DNA of 64,000 bases from JAAXKN01 sp036261625 (GCA_036261625.1 DATAKL010000048.1:41220-105219); one strand, 5' to 3'; shown: positions 32,720 to 41,649, counted from the stretch's first letter. Made by a program: numbers and translations. Notes: generated by a model from the sequence alone, not told the origin.

Positions 32720-33973
32720 ATGAGTATACTTGTTGATAACAAAACACGTCTGGTCGTTCAGGGAATAACCGGAAGCGAGGGTTCTTTTCACACACAGCAG
32801 ATGGCTGAGTATGGGACAAATGTAGTAGCCGGAACAACGCCGGGTAAAGGCGGGCAGAACTTTGAAGGAATTCCGATTTATAATACTGTAGAAGAGGCCG
32901 TGCGGCTTCAGAAGGCAAACGCATCTGTAATTTTTGTTCCTCCTGCAGGCGCAGCAGATGCCATCCTGGAGGCAGCAAACGCCGGCATTAAACTAGTCAT
33001 CTGCATAACTGAAGGCATTCCCGCAGCAGATATGGTAAAAGTATACAACTCTATAAAGGGCAAAGGCATCCGCCTGATAGGTCCTAACTGCCCCGGAGTG
33101 ATTTCACCCGGAAAGGCAAAGATCGGCATTATGCCGGGCTTTATTCACAAGGCCGGAAAAGTCGGCGTTGTTTCGCGCAGCGGTACCCTCACCTACGAAG
33201 CAGTAAAGCAGCTGAGCGATCTTAAGATAGGACAGTCCACATGCGTCGGCATCGGCGGAGATCCGGTTGTTGGTTCCCAGTTTATCGATATAATAAAACT
33301 TTTTAATGAAGATCCCGGCACCGATGGCATCATAATGATCGGGGAAATCGGCGGCAGCGCTGAGGAAGAGGCTGCAGATTATATTAAGAAATTTGTCAAA
33401 AAGCCTGTAGTCGGCTTTATTGCAGGGCGTACAGCTCCTGCAGGAAGAAGAATGGGACACGCAGGCGCTATCATTTCAGGCGGCAAGGGCACTGCTGCAG
33501 AAAAGATGGCTGCTATGAAAAAAGCAGGAATTAAAGTTGTTGAATCCCCTGCTGAAATCGGCGTAACAATGCAGAAGGCTTTGGAACAGGCCAAAGCAAA
33601 ACTTCAGGCAAAGAAAGCTGCCGGACCAGCAGTTAAAGCAGCTGGAAAGACTTCTCTCAAATCTAAAACTGCAGCTAAAGCTCCGGCAAAAACAGCAAAA
33701 GCTAAACCGGTTGCAAAAGCTAAACCGGTTGCAAAAGCTAAACCGGCTGCAAAAGCTAAACCGGCTGCAAAAGCTAAACCGGCTGCAAAAGCTAAACCGG
33801 CTGCAAAAGCTAAACCGGCTGCAAAAGCTAAACCAGTGGCTAAGGCTAAGACAGCCGCTAAAGCAAAGCCAGCTGTTAAAGCAAAAACTGCAGTCGTGGC
33901 CAGAGCAAAGGCCAAGCCGGCAGGAAAAGTAAAAAAGGCATTAAAGACAAAAGCAGTTTCCAAGAAAAAATAA
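32720..33973 (+). CDS. sucD: Succinyl-CoA ligase alpha subunit with a lysine/alanine/proline-rich tail
   Basis: The product is 417 aa. Residues 1-290 are a complete SucD: CoA-binding Rossmann domain (VVQGITGSEGSFHTQQMAEYGTNVVAGTTPGKGGQ), IRLIGPNCPGVI, SRSGTLTYE, GIGGDPVVGS, and the phospho-His loop GRRMGHAGAIISG (His247). It converts succinyl-CoA to succinate with NTP formation in the TCA cycle. After residue 290 a tail of about 127 residues of Lys, Ala and Pro follows, with eight AKAKP(V/A) repeats, like the C-terminus of histone H1 or AlgP. SucD normally ends near 290. No sucC lies beside it. AAGGGAA precedes the ATG. ndk follows 26 bases downstream. Confidence 0.95.
   Translation: MSILVDNKTRLVVQGITGSEGSFHTQQMAEYGTNVVAGTTPGKGGQNFEGIPIYNTVEEAVRLQKANASVIFVPPAGAADAILEAANAGIKLVICITEGIPAADMVKVYNSIKGKGIRLIGPNCPGVISPGKAKIGIMPGFIHKAGKVGVVSRSGTLTYEAVKQLSDLKIGQSTCVGIGGDPVVGSQFIDIIKLFNEDPGTDGIIMIGEIGGSAEEEAADYIKKFVKKPVVGFIAGRTAPAGRRMGHAGAIISGGKGTAAEKMAAMKKAGIKVVESPAEIGVTMQKALEQAKAKLQAKKAAGPAVKAAGKTSLKSKTAAKAPAKTAKAKPVAKAKPVAKAKPAAKAKPAAKAKPAAKAKPAAKAKPAAKAKPVAKAKTAAKAKPAVKAKTAVVARAKAKPAGKVKKALKTKAVSKKK
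33695..33838 (+). repeat. 18-bp tandem repeat inside the sucD tail
   Basis: Eight in-frame copies of GCAAAAGCTAAACCGGYT start at 33695 and follow each other every 18 bases. Copies differ by single bases and the last is more diverged. Each encodes AKAKP plus Val or Ala. Such repeats can change number by slippage without breaking the frame. Confidence 0.95.
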
Positions 33974-33999
33974 GTAATATATTTCAAAAAGGAGTTAAT

Positions 34000-34431
34000 T
34001 TGGGTAACAGAACACTTGCTATATTGAAACCTGACTGCGTCAGGAAAAATCTTATCGGAGAGGTAATTACAAAGATCACTGAAGCCGGCTTTAAGGTAAA
34101 AGCCATGAAAATGACAAGCCTTACAAAAGCCTCGGCCGAAGGGTTTTATGAAGTACATAAAGAACGCGGATTTTTCAACGACCTGGTTGAATTTATGACT
34201 TCAGGTCCATGCGTTCCGATTGCGCTTGAAAAAGAAAATGCGGTTGCCGAATTTAGAAAACTGATAGGTGCTACCGATCCGGCTGAAGCAGCTGAGGGTA
34301 CAATCCGCAAGCTCTTTGCCGACAGTAAGCAGTACAATATAGTTCACGGTTCTGATTCAGATGAAAATGCGGCGAAGGAAATTTCGCATTTCTTTACAAG
34401 AAAAGAATTACTGGAAAATTATAACGACTGA
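34000..34431 (+). CDS. ndk: Nucleoside diphosphate kinase
   Basis: The product is 143 aa, the normal size. It starts at TTG 34000 with AAAGGAGTT before it. The family features are NRTLAILKPDCVRKNLIGEVI, the phospho-His region YNIVHGSDSDENAAKEISHFF with the catalytic His in VHGSDS, and GPCVPIALEKENAV. It transfers gamma-phosphate among NTPs. It lies between sucD and a Nudix gene. NDK is known to bind succinyl-CoA ligase in Pseudomonas. Confidence 0.97.
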   Translation: MGNRTLAILKPDCVRKNLIGEVITKITEAGFKVKAMKMTSLTKASAEGFYEVHKERGFFNDLVEFMTSGPCVPIALEKENAVAEFRKLIGATDPAEAAEGTIRKLFADSKQYNIVHGSDSDENAAKEISHFFTRKELLENYND

Positions 34432-34967
34432 TGCCTCTAAGACGCTGGAACAAAATTTCACAGAGGACAGTAATTAAAAATGACCATTGGAGTTACCGCC
34501 TGGATGAGTTTGAAATCGAAGGCGGCAGCCGCGGTGAGTATCATTATGTGCATACCGGCGGCTCTTCAATGGTCATTCCGGTTAAGGACGATGGCAGTAT
34601 TCTTCTGGTAAATCAGTTCAGATATCTAAACCAGAAGGAAAGCCTTGAATTCCCCTGCGGTTCGGTGGAAGAAGGGCTGACACCTGAAGAAAATGCCATT
34701 AAGGAATTAAGAGAGGAAACAGGGTTTACTGCCCTAAGGCTTGAAAAGGCAGGAGAGTTTTCTCCCTATACAGGAGCAAGCGATGAAATCTGTACGGTTT
34801 TTGTTGCGCGCGGACTTTCCCCTGCCCCATTAAGGGCCGATGTGACTGAGGAGTTTGAACTTGTTGAAAAGACTTACTCCGAAATTGAAAGTCTCATTGA
34901 AAGCAATTTCATCTGGGACGGGCTGAGCCTAGCGGCCTGGCTGCTTGCCAAAAAGCACCTCAAATAA
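34431..34967 (+). CDS. Nudix hydrolase, ADP-ribose pyrophosphatase-like
   Basis: The product is 178 aa. The Nudix box region reads GSVEEGLTPEENAIKELREETGF. The EExG part is intact, but the Glu expected at position 7 of the box is Leu and the Arg of REx is Lys. The upstream segment VIPVKDDGSILLVNQFRYLNQKESLEFPCGS is typical of ADP-ribose/GDP-mannose pyrophosphatases. It would hydrolyse nucleoside diphosphate-linked compounds, if active. Its ATG overlaps the ndk stop by one base (TGATG), so the two are coupled. Confidence 0.85.
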   Translation: MPLRRWNKISQRTVIKNDHWSYRLDEFEIEGGSRGEYHYVHTGGSSMVIPVKDDGSILLVNQFRYLNQKESLEFPCGSVEEGLTPEENAIKELREETGFTALRLEKAGEFSPYTGASDEICTVFVARGLSPAPLRADVTEEFELVEKTYSEIESLIESNFIWDGLSLAAWLLAKKHLK

Positions 34968-35010
34968 AATCCATGCGTAATTTTTATGTTCTATTAAAGG
35001 CTTGAGTAAT

Positions 35011-36264
35011 ATGAAAATATGGCTTTATGTATTTTTTTCGTTTTTATTTACCACAGCAGTCTTCTCCGAGACTCCGCAGAAGGCAAAGGGTACTAAGACA
35101 GCCCCCGGAGCGGATATTCTGCTGGCTGAACGAATGGACCTCATTAAGGGTAAACGCCTCGGCATTGTTACAAACCATTCGGCTCTCCTTTCTAATGGGG
35201 TACACCTGGTTGATACACTTTTTCATAGAAAAGACGTTAAGATTTCAGCCCTGTTCGGACCAGAACACGGTATAAGAGGAGATGCTCCCGACGGCACAAC
35301 AATTTCCCATGGAAAAGATGCCAAAACCGGTCTTGAAGTGTACTCCTTGTACGGGAAGGTTTATAAACCTACAAAGGAAATGCTTCATGATGTCGACGTC
35401 CTCATCTACGACATACAGGACGTCGGAGCAAGGTTCTATACCTTCATTTCCACACTTTTTTATACTGTCCAGGCAGGCGCTGAAAACAATATTCCTGTCA
35501 TTGTGCTCGACAGGCCCAACCCTATTACAGGAATTAAGGTTGACGGGCCGGTAAGAAAAGAGGATCTTTCCTCTTTCGTTGGAATAGCACCTATTCCAAT
35601 CATGCACGGACTTACAATAGGCGAACTTGCCACACTTTTTAATGAATCCGGGATGCTGGGCAAAAATCTTAAGGCAAAGCTGACTGTAGTGAAAATGGAG
35701 AACTGGAAAAGAGACGACTACTACGATGAGACAGGCTTAAAATGGGTAAAGCCTTCGCCGAATATTCCGGATCTTGAAACTGCAATCGTTTATCCCGGAA
35801 TGTGCCTCATTGAAGGAACCAATATGTCGGAAGGACGCGGCACGCATGCCCCCTTTCTTACTTTCGGAGCCCCTTATATAAATTCAGATGAGCTTAAAAA
35901 TGAGCTTTTGAAGCTGAATATCAAGGGGGCTTCCTTTGAAAACACAGTATATACCCCCGTCGAAATTCCGAATATGGCCAGCGATCCCAAGTTTCAGGGA
36001 GAGAAGGTAAACGGCCTTAAACTTAATGTTACTGACAGAAAGGCATTTGAGCCTGTCGAGTTCGGTATAAAACTGATTTATGCAGTGCATAAACTTTATC
36101 CCGATAAGTTCAGGTTCAGTGATGCAAGATTCGACCGTCTTTCGGGCGACAGGGCTATAAGAAATGAAATTTTATCAAATAAGCCGGTTTCTGAAATAAT
36201 CAAAGGCTGGCAGAATGAACTTAATAAATTCAGGACGCTGAGGAAAAAATATCTGCTTTATTAG
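35011..36264 (+). CDS. DUF1343 protein, NamZ-type exo-N-acetylmuramidase
   Basis: The product is about 417 aa from ATG 35011; a TTG nine bases earlier is less suited. The signal peptide is MKIWLYVFFSFLFTTAVFSE. DUF1343 hallmarks are LIKGKRLGIVTNHSALL, LFGPEHGIRG, DGTTISHGKDAKTGL, LIYDIQDVGARFYTF, RPNPITG and CLIEGTNMSEGRGT. The best-known member, Bacillus NamZ, removes N-acetylmuramic acid from the end of muropeptide glycans. It would act in the periplasm in peptidoglycan turnover. Confidence 0.9.
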   Translation: MKIWLYVFFSFLFTTAVFSETPQKAKGTKTAPGADILLAERMDLIKGKRLGIVTNHSALLSNGVHLVDTLFHRKDVKISALFGPEHGIRGDAPDGTTISHGKDAKTGLEVYSLYGKVYKPTKEMLHDVDVLIYDIQDVGARFYTFISTLFYTVQAGAENNIPVIVLDRPNPITGIKVDGPVRKEDLSSFVGIAPIPIMHGLTIGELATLFNESGMLGKNLKAKLTVVKMENWKRDDYYDETGLKWVKPSPNIPDLETAIVYPGMCLIEGTNMSEGRGTHAPFLTFGAPYINSDELKNELLKLNIKGASFENTVYTPVEIPNMASDPKFQGEKVNGLKLNVTDRKAFEPVEFGIKLIYAVHKLYPDKFRFSDARFDRLSGDRAIRNEILSNKPVSEIIKGWQNELNKFRTLRKKYLLY

Positions 36265-36391
36265 TCCAGGCGAACTCTTAATCCGAAACATTACCGTTTA
36301 TATGAATGTTTAAGATACCAGAAAACCCGGGGGCTTGGAACTGTTTTGTTGTTCAACCGGATTTTGTAATAAATTTAAGGGAAAGGAAAAA

Positions 36392-37438
36392 ATGAAAAAC
36401 ATCTTTTTATTATTGTTAATTTCACTTTTCGTTTTCGGCTGCGGAAAGAAAGAAGAGAATAAGCCGGCCGCAGCTCAGAGCGATACATCTTCCGTGCTCA
36501 AAACAGTGCCTGATGATGCTCCGCCTAAAGATGTAGACCTCGTCTATACTTTGAAAAAAGACCAGCATCTGTCATATAAACTTACCAGCACTTCTTCACA
36601 GGTCCAATCCGTTGTAGCTGATTCGACACTAAAGCAGAGTGCACAACAGACAGTTTCCTACATTGTTGACATGGATGTACGCGACGTAGACAATGATAAC
36701 ACTATGGATATTAAAGCTACAATCAAATGGGCAAAGCTCGATCAGGAGGCTAACGGGCAGAAGCTGAACTATGAGTCAGGAAAACTGAAGGATCCCAAGG
36801 AAATCGCCCGCTTTGTTGATTATGAAGCCGTTCTGGACAATCCCTTTAATTTCAGGATGAACTCCAAGGGGGAAATTCTGGAAATTTATCACGTCGATAA
36901 GATAGTAGACAAGTACCTTGAAATTCAGGGTCTTAAGGATTCCGTTAACGCCGCACAGAAGAGCCAGTTCCAGTCAAATATTTCTGAAGGCGCCTTAAAA
37001 CCGCTCATTCAGCAGATATTCAGAACACTCCCTAAGAACAGGGTGGCCAAGGATTCGACATGGCACTTCGATTACCCGAGCAGGATGGGCGTCTTCGATA
37101 TTCAGAATATCGCCCAGTATAAACTGGTAAATTTTGAAAAAATGCAGGACAACGATAATAAGCTCGCTGTCATTGATGCGGGACTGAAAATAATTCCCAA
37201 GGGGAAAAACAAGGTAAGCGACAGAGGAATTGATTACGATTTCAAGAATCCTGAGGCTCAGGGAAGCGGAACAATTTATTTTAACCTCACAAAAGGATGC
37301 GTTCAGAATTCAAAGACCTCCACAAAGATGAAAATGTCGGTTACTGTAAAGAGCCAAAGAGGTCCAAAAGGCCCTATGAAGGCTGTAAGAAACGACGATA
37401 TGGAAACAACCAATACACTTCAGCTGATCGGATCTTAA
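36392..37438 (+). CDS. Lipoprotein of unknown function
   Basis: The product is 348 aa. The ATG at 36392 has GGGAAAGGAAA before it and gives a perfect lipoprotein signal (MKNIFLLLLISLFVFGC with a following GKK). The mature protein has DVDLVYTLKKDQHLSYKLTSTSSQVQSV and regions with internal beta-strand rhythm, and a repeated pattern in AIVRFVDYE...GEILEIYHVDK. It resembles the DUF6263-type family of Bacteroidota surface lipoproteins by eye only. It is followed by a long terminator. Confidence 0.8.
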   Translation: MKNIFLLLLISLFVFGCGKKEENKPAAAQSDTSSVLKTVPDDAPPKDVDLVYTLKKDQHLSYKLTSTSSQVQSVVADSTLKQSAQQTVSYIVDMDVRDVDNDNTMDIKATIKWAKLDQEANGQKLNYESGKLKDPKEIARFVDYEAVLDNPFNFRMNSKGEILEIYHVDKIVDKYLEIQGLKDSVNAAQKSQFQSNISEGALKPLIQQIFRTLPKNRVAKDSTWHFDYPSRMGVFDIQNIAQYKLVNFEKMQDNDNKLAVIDAGLKIIPKGKNKVSDRGIDYDFKNPEAQGSGTIYFNLTKGCVQNSKTSTKMKMSVTVKSQRGPKGPMKAVRNDDMETTNTLQLIGS

Positions 37439-37462
37439 AAGATCCATAGTTAACATTAAAAG

Positions 37463-37519
37463 AAAGGGACTTTTTACCTGGCAAAGCAGGTTTGCCGTAC
37501 AAAGTCCCTTTTATTTTAT
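37463..37519 (+). terminator. Intrinsic terminator
   Basis: The 11-bp outer stem AAAGGGACTTT/AAAGTCCCTTT (37463-37473 with 37501-37511) encloses a small GGCAAA/TTTGCC hairpin and is followed by TTATTTTATTTA. It ends the lipoprotein gene transcript. Confidence 0.85.
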
Positions 37520-37634
37520 TTATTAGTTGTTTCCCCCAAGACTTAAAATTTCAGCATTCCTTTCATCTATATTCAATAATTGTTTAAATTATAAGTACTC
37601 TTTTTGGGTCTCTGTCTAACAGTTAAAGAATTTC

Positions 37635-39401
37635 ATGCTTATGAAACTAATGTTTTCAGTATTCGTCCTGCTTTTAGGCATCATTGTTACTCCCGCTTTA
37701 GCCCAGGATTCAATTCCAAAGGGGTGGGAAACCTATTTTGAAAAGTCAAATTATCTTGCTACCCCCTCTTACGAGGAATCTGTAGCATATTTTAAGAAGC
37801 TTGAGGAGAACTCTCCTTATGCAAAAATGATCCCGATCGGGCAGAGCGCCCAGGGCAGAACCATATACTGCTTTATTGCGGCCAAAGGACGGGAGTTTAC
37901 TCCATCGGAGGCCTCCTCAAGCAGCAAGGCAATTGTCCTCCTTAATAACGGCATTCACGCCGGTGAAATTGAAGGCAAGGATGCCAGTATGCTCCTCTTA
38001 AGGGAAATGCTTATTACAAAGGAAAAAGAGTACCTTCTGGATAACAACATCTTTATGGTCATCCCCACACTGAACGTCGACGGCCATGAACGCCGCAGCC
38101 CATATAACAGGATTAACCAGAACGGTCCCAGGGAGATGGGCTGGAGGACTACAGCACAAAATATAAATCTTAACCGCGATTTCATGAAGGCCGACGCCCC
38201 GGAAATGCAGGCATTCTTAAGGCTATTCTCATCCTGGCTGCCCGACTTTTTTATAGATTCCCATACCACAGACGGCGCCGATTATCAGTATTCTGTCACC
38301 TATGAAATGGAAAAGTTTGGCGATATTTACCATGATACTGCCCGATGGATTAAAGACACATTTATCCCCTATTTTGAACAAAGAGTAAAAGAAAAAGGGT
38401 TTCTCATTGCCCCTTACGTAAGCTTTAAGGACGATAAGATGCTGAACGGCATTGAAGAATGGGCCTCACTCCCCCGCCTTTCAACCGGCTATGCCTCACT
38501 TGAGAACAGGCCCTCGCTCTTGATTGAGACCCACATGCTTAAACCTTATAAAGACCGCGTTTTCTCCACAAAAGCCTCAGTAGAGGCCGTGCTGGAATAC
38601 ACTAACAATAAGTCGCTTGCTCTTAAGGTGCTTAACAAAAAGGCTGATCAGAATTCCATACGTGAACTAGTTGGGGGCTTTCTGCCTGTGGAGTTTAAGG
38701 TCTCGGAGAATAATAAGGGATTTGTTTTCAAAGGATTCCGCTCTGAGGAGGATTCCAGCCTCCTTGCCGGTAAAAAGATCATTAGATACTCAAAAGAAAA
38801 GAAAGACTTTGAGATTCCGTACTACTATGATGTCCTGGCCACAGATTCAGTTCCTGTAGCCGCGGCATATATCATTCCCAGGCAGTGGGCCCTGCTTACA
38901 GAAAGGATGAAACTGCACGGAATTGAAGTAAAAGAGCTGGATCATGATACTACTCTTCAGGTGCAAAGATACAGTTTTCGTAATGTGAAGTTCCAGAAAT
39001 GGCCCTACGAGGGAAGATTCCAGCCCTCTTTTGAGTTATCTTCTTTCTCCGAAAAGCTGAGCGTTCCTATGGGCAGCCTTATCGTTTCAACCGCCCAGAG
39101 AACAATCAGGCTCATTGTAAATCTGCTTGAACCCAATGCGCCCGATTCTTTTATCAAATGGGGTTTTCTAAACGCCATATTCGAGCAGAAAGAGTATTTT
39201 GAGGATTATTCCATGGAACCAATTGCTGAAGAGATGCTGAAAAACGACAGTAAGCTCAGGGAAGAATTCCAGAAAAGGCTTCGGGAGGATGAATCCTTCA
39301 GAAAAGATCCCCATAAAAGGCTTTATTTCTTTTATGAACGCTCCCCCTACTTTGATAAAGAGCTGAATCTTTACCCGGTTTCGAGAATAGTTAAAAACTA
39401 A
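37635..39401 (+). CDS. M14-family zinc carboxypeptidase-like exported peptidase
   Basis: The product is 588 aa. It has a signal peptide (MLMKLMFSVFVLLLGIIVTPALAQ). The zinc ligands HAGEIEGKD (His108, Glu111) and DSHTTDG (His210) are in place, with the VIPTLNVDGHERRSPYNR and NLNRDF motifs. The Glu in LLIETHML is a good candidate for the catalytic base. The C-terminal 250 residues are an extra domain of unknown function (PVAAAYIIPRQWALLTERMKLHG), known in other large exported M14 enzymes of Bacteroidota. It cleaves peptides in the periplasm or outside. Confidence 0.92.
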   Translation: MLMKLMFSVFVLLLGIIVTPALAQDSIPKGWETYFEKSNYLATPSYEESVAYFKKLEENSPYAKMIPIGQSAQGRTIYCFIAAKGREFTPSEASSSSKAIVLLNNGIHAGEIEGKDASMLLLREMLITKEKEYLLDNNIFMVIPTLNVDGHERRSPYNRINQNGPREMGWRTTAQNINLNRDFMKADAPEMQAFLRLFSSWLPDFFIDSHTTDGADYQYSVTYEMEKFGDIYHDTARWIKDTFIPYFEQRVKEKGFLIAPYVSFKDDKMLNGIEEWASLPRLSTGYASLENRPSLLIETHMLKPYKDRVFSTKASVEAVLEYTNNKSLALKVLNKKADQNSIRELVGGFLPVEFKVSENNKGFVFKGFRSEEDSSLLAGKKIIRYSKEKKDFEIPYYYDVLATDSVPVAAAYIIPRQWALLTERMKLHGIEVKELDHDTTLQVQRYSFRNVKFQKWPYEGRFQPSFELSSFSEKLSVPMGSLIVSTAQRTIRLIVNLLEPNAPDSFIKWGFLNAIFEQKEYFEDYSMEPIAEEMLKNDSKLREEFQKRLREDESFRKDPHKRLYFFYERSPYFDKELNLYPVSRIVKN

Positions 39402-39442
39402 GGAATTTCCGGCTTCTGCGGCCGCGGGAATAAGGACAAGTT

Positions 39443-39483
39443 AAAAGGGAAAGCCTGTATGTACCCGAATGCTTTCCCCTTTT
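39443..39483. terminator. Bidirectional terminator between convergent genes
   Basis: The stem AAAAGGGAAAGC (39443-39454) pairs with GCTTTCCCCTTTT (39471-39483) with one bulged C. It lies between the M14 peptidase gene and the convergent gene that ends at 39499. T-runs stand at both ends. Confidence 0.8.
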
Positions 39484-39498
39484 AAGTTTGTCTTCCGT

Positions 39499-39990
39499 TT
39501 AATCATTATTTTTCTTGCCAAAGAGTTTATAGAGGCCGTAGCCCGCAATTGAAAGCCCTATAAGACCTCCGGTAGTCTTGAGGACTTTTGAATTGGCGAG
39601 ATTCTCAAGCTGAACGCCGCTCCCGGTCTGCTTTAACTCTTTTTCACTGTATATTGAATCCATGAATTCAAGCCTGTCTTTATATGACTTGAAGGTAATG
39701 ATAAACTGGGCCCCCTCGGTAGTAGGGGTGAACTTAACGGCACATTTCTCAGGATCTATGTCATCGGGTTCTTCCATATTTTCAAATTCCCACTTGCCCC
39801 TGAAAACTGCATAATTAACTACGCTTTTCTTCTCACGGGAATAAAGGGGATCCTGGAAGACGAGAATCTTTTTCCCTTCGCTGCTTGTATTGGTCTGAGG
39901 CTGAAAATTTTCCTGGCCTGCAGCCTCTCTGCCTGAAGGATCTGAATCACCTGTGTTTTTCTGCTCCAACATGTCTTTGCTATCTGGCAC
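39499..39990 (-). CDS. Hypothetical protein with a C-terminal hydrophobic segment
   Basis: The product is 163 aa. Residues 1-40 are low-complexity polar sequence. The middle (GKKILVFQDPLYSREKKSVVNYAVFRGKWEF...EGAQFIITFKSYKDRLEFMDSIYS) is a compact alpha/beta domain. The end has one helix LIGLSIAGYGLYKLFGKKN that looks like a tail anchor. No family is recognised. It is transcribed towards the M14 gene and shares its terminator. Confidence 0.7.
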   Translation of the reverse strand: MPDSKDMLEQKNTGDSDPSGREAAGQENFQPQTNTSSEGKKILVFQDPLYSREKKSVVNYAVFRGKWEFENMEEPDDIDPEKCAVKFTPTTEGAQFIITFKSYKDRLEFMDSIYSEKELKQTGSGVQLENLANSKVLKTTGGLIGLSIAGYGLYKLFGKKNND

Positions 39991-40173
39991 TTAAACTGAC
40001 TCCTTTACATCAAATTATAGATTATTACTTCAAATTTACTCAAAGTTAATGGTTAAGTAAAACCTAAAATCGATACAATTAAAAATTATAAACTAAAAAG
40101 TAAAACAGGCTTAAAACAGCTGATTAATAAGTCCCAACGCGAAGGCAAATCTAAGAAAGTGTTTAATTAAAGC

Positions 40174-40207
40174 AAAGGCAGAAAGCAATCAGATACTTTC
40201 TGCCTTT
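40174..40207. terminator. Inverted-repeat terminator
   Basis: The 12-bp stem AAAGGCAGAAAG/CTTTCTGCCTTT (40174-40185 with 40196-40207) is followed by C-TTT on the plus strand. On the minus strand it lies 37 bases after the stop of the 35-residue gene, which it may terminate. Confidence 0.6.
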
Positions 40208-40244
40208 CTTTCACACAGGGTGAAGGTCTGTAAAGTTATATTTA

Positions 40245-40352
40245 TCAAATTATGGGGTATTCATCTTCGAAGGTTTTCTTGCCGATAAAATAGAAAACCG
40301 TTAAACCGATAGCAATCAGAACTACTAAGGAAATAATGATTATAAGCCACAT
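40245..40352 (-). CDS. 35-residue single-pass membrane protein
   Basis: The frame 40352-40245 encodes 35 residues: MWLIIIISLVVLIAIG, a hydrophobic helix of about 22 residues, then FIGKKTFEDEYPII. It has an AGGAGAAAGGA site nine bases before the start and an inverted repeat after the stop. The form (short N-terminus, one helix, charged FEDEY tail) is similar in size and layout to CcoS-like small proteins, but a family match cannot be claimed. Confidence 0.6.
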   Translation of the reverse strand: MWLIIIISLVVLIAIGLTVFYFIGKKTFEDEYPII

Positions 40353-40380
40353 TGCACGTTATCCTTTCTCCTGTTAAACA

Positions 40381-40780
40381 GTCCTTTTGAGCCGGAAAAG
40401 CTGTATTCCGCTTTCTCCGGTACCCGAAAAACTGCATTTGGAAGGCCCGGTTGACCTGCCGTTATTAATAATAGTATTTGATGGAGCATCATTCAATCCC
40501 ATTTTTAAGCCTGAATAACGCGTCAAATTCCCCCTTACCATAACAGCCTGGCATTAAATTTCATTTGCGGCATTTACTTTTTGCAGGGTCATTTCCCAGG
40601 CTTTGTGATCTGAGAGAACAAAAAAAGAAGAACTGTCTTTTTTCCCCCCTGACGTGCAGAATTTTATGGCATCTTAAGTAAAATTTCCTAAATTAAAATA
40701 ATATACAGGCTCTCGGAATATAGTTCATTATAACTTGTTCTTTTAAATACAAATTGAATAACTAACAGCGAGGGGAGTAG
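40381..40780. other. Intergenic region before the primary sigma factor gene
   Basis: About 400 bases hold no ORF of size and no clear promoter consensus. The last 100 bases are AT-rich (TATAGTTCATTATAAC and similar) and probably contain the sigma gene promoter, ending in a GAGGGGAG site before the ATG at 40781. Confidence 0.6.
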
Positions 40781-41641
40781 ATGAAAATAAGAAGACAGTA
40801 TGCCCTGCACAGAGATCACTCTCTCGATACCTATCTAAAGGAAATTGGTAAAGCAAAGCTTATCTCCTCTGAGGAAGAACTTCAGCTTGTCTTGAGGATT
40901 AAGAATGGTGATAAGAATGCAATTGACGCACTTATAAAATCGCACTTAAGGTTTGTAGTCAGCGTAGCCAAGCAGTATCAAAACCAGGGGTTATCTTTAC
41001 CTGATCTGATCAGTGAGGGAAACCTGGGTTTGATCAAAGCCGTAGAAAGGTTCGATGAGACCCGCGGATTCAAATTCATTTCATATGCTGTATGGTGGAT
41101 CAGACAATCAATACAGCAGGCAATTTCAGAACAGGCCAGAATAGTAAGACTACCTGCAAACAGGATTGGTGACCTGAATAAGGTCTTAAAGACAGCCAAC
41201 TCAATGGAGCAGAAGATGGAGCGCAAACCGAGCATGTCGGAACTGGCAAACGAACTCAACATGCATATTGAGGATATAGACAGCATCATGGAGAATTCCG
41301 GACGCTACGTGTCACTCGATATGCCGGTCTTCCAGGACGACATGAACAACAGCAGTCTTATGGATACCATACCTCTTGAAGGCGATGCGTTACCCGATTT
41401 TTCAATTATGAAGGAATCTCTTAAAAAGGATCTTCGCCTTGCATTAAAAGGTCTTTCTGAAAGAGAGGCACTTATTGTTAAATGCTATTACGGGATTGAC
41501 CGCGATACACCTCTTACACTTGAAGAGATCGGAGACATGCTGGGCCTTACAAGAGAAAGAATAAGACAGATTAAAGATAAGGCGATCAGAAAACTTAAAA
41601 TCAGATCTAACAGCGCAGCTATAAGAATGTATTTGGGGTGA
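40781..41641 (+). CDS. rpoD: Primary sigma factor of RNA polymerase (RpoD/SigA, short type)
   Basis: The product is 286 aa, without region 1.1, as in Bacteroidota and Chlorobi. Region 1.2 is DHSLDTYLKEIGKAKLISSEEE. Region 2 has LIKSHLRFVVSVAKQYQNQGLSLPDLISEGNLGLIKAVERFDETRGFKFISYAVWWIRQSIQQAI. Region 4 has LSEREALIVKCYYGID and LTLEEIGDMLGLTRERIRQIKDKAIRKL. It directs transcription of most genes. A terminator follows. Confidence 0.93.
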   Translation: MKIRRQYALHRDHSLDTYLKEIGKAKLISSEEELQLVLRIKNGDKNAIDALIKSHLRFVVSVAKQYQNQGLSLPDLISEGNLGLIKAVERFDETRGFKFISYAVWWIRQSIQQAISEQARIVRLPANRIGDLNKVLKTANSMEQKMERKPSMSELANELNMHIEDIDSIMENSGRYVSLDMPVFQDDMNNSSLMDTIPLEGDALPDFSIMKESLKKDLRLALKGLSEREALIVKCYYGIDRDTPLTLEEIGDMLGLTRERIRQIKDKAIRKLKIRSNSAAIRMYLG

Positions 41642-41649
41642 AGCTAATC

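Noticed and set aside
33695..33838. 18-bp repeats that could suggest a CRISPR array
   Set aside because: They are contiguous, without spacers, and code in frame within sucD.
33604..34158. A 184-codon frame on the minus strand opposite the sucD tail
   Set aside because: It is made by the repeats of the sucD tail read backwards (Ala/Leu/Phe/Gly), and sucD is clearly the coding strand.
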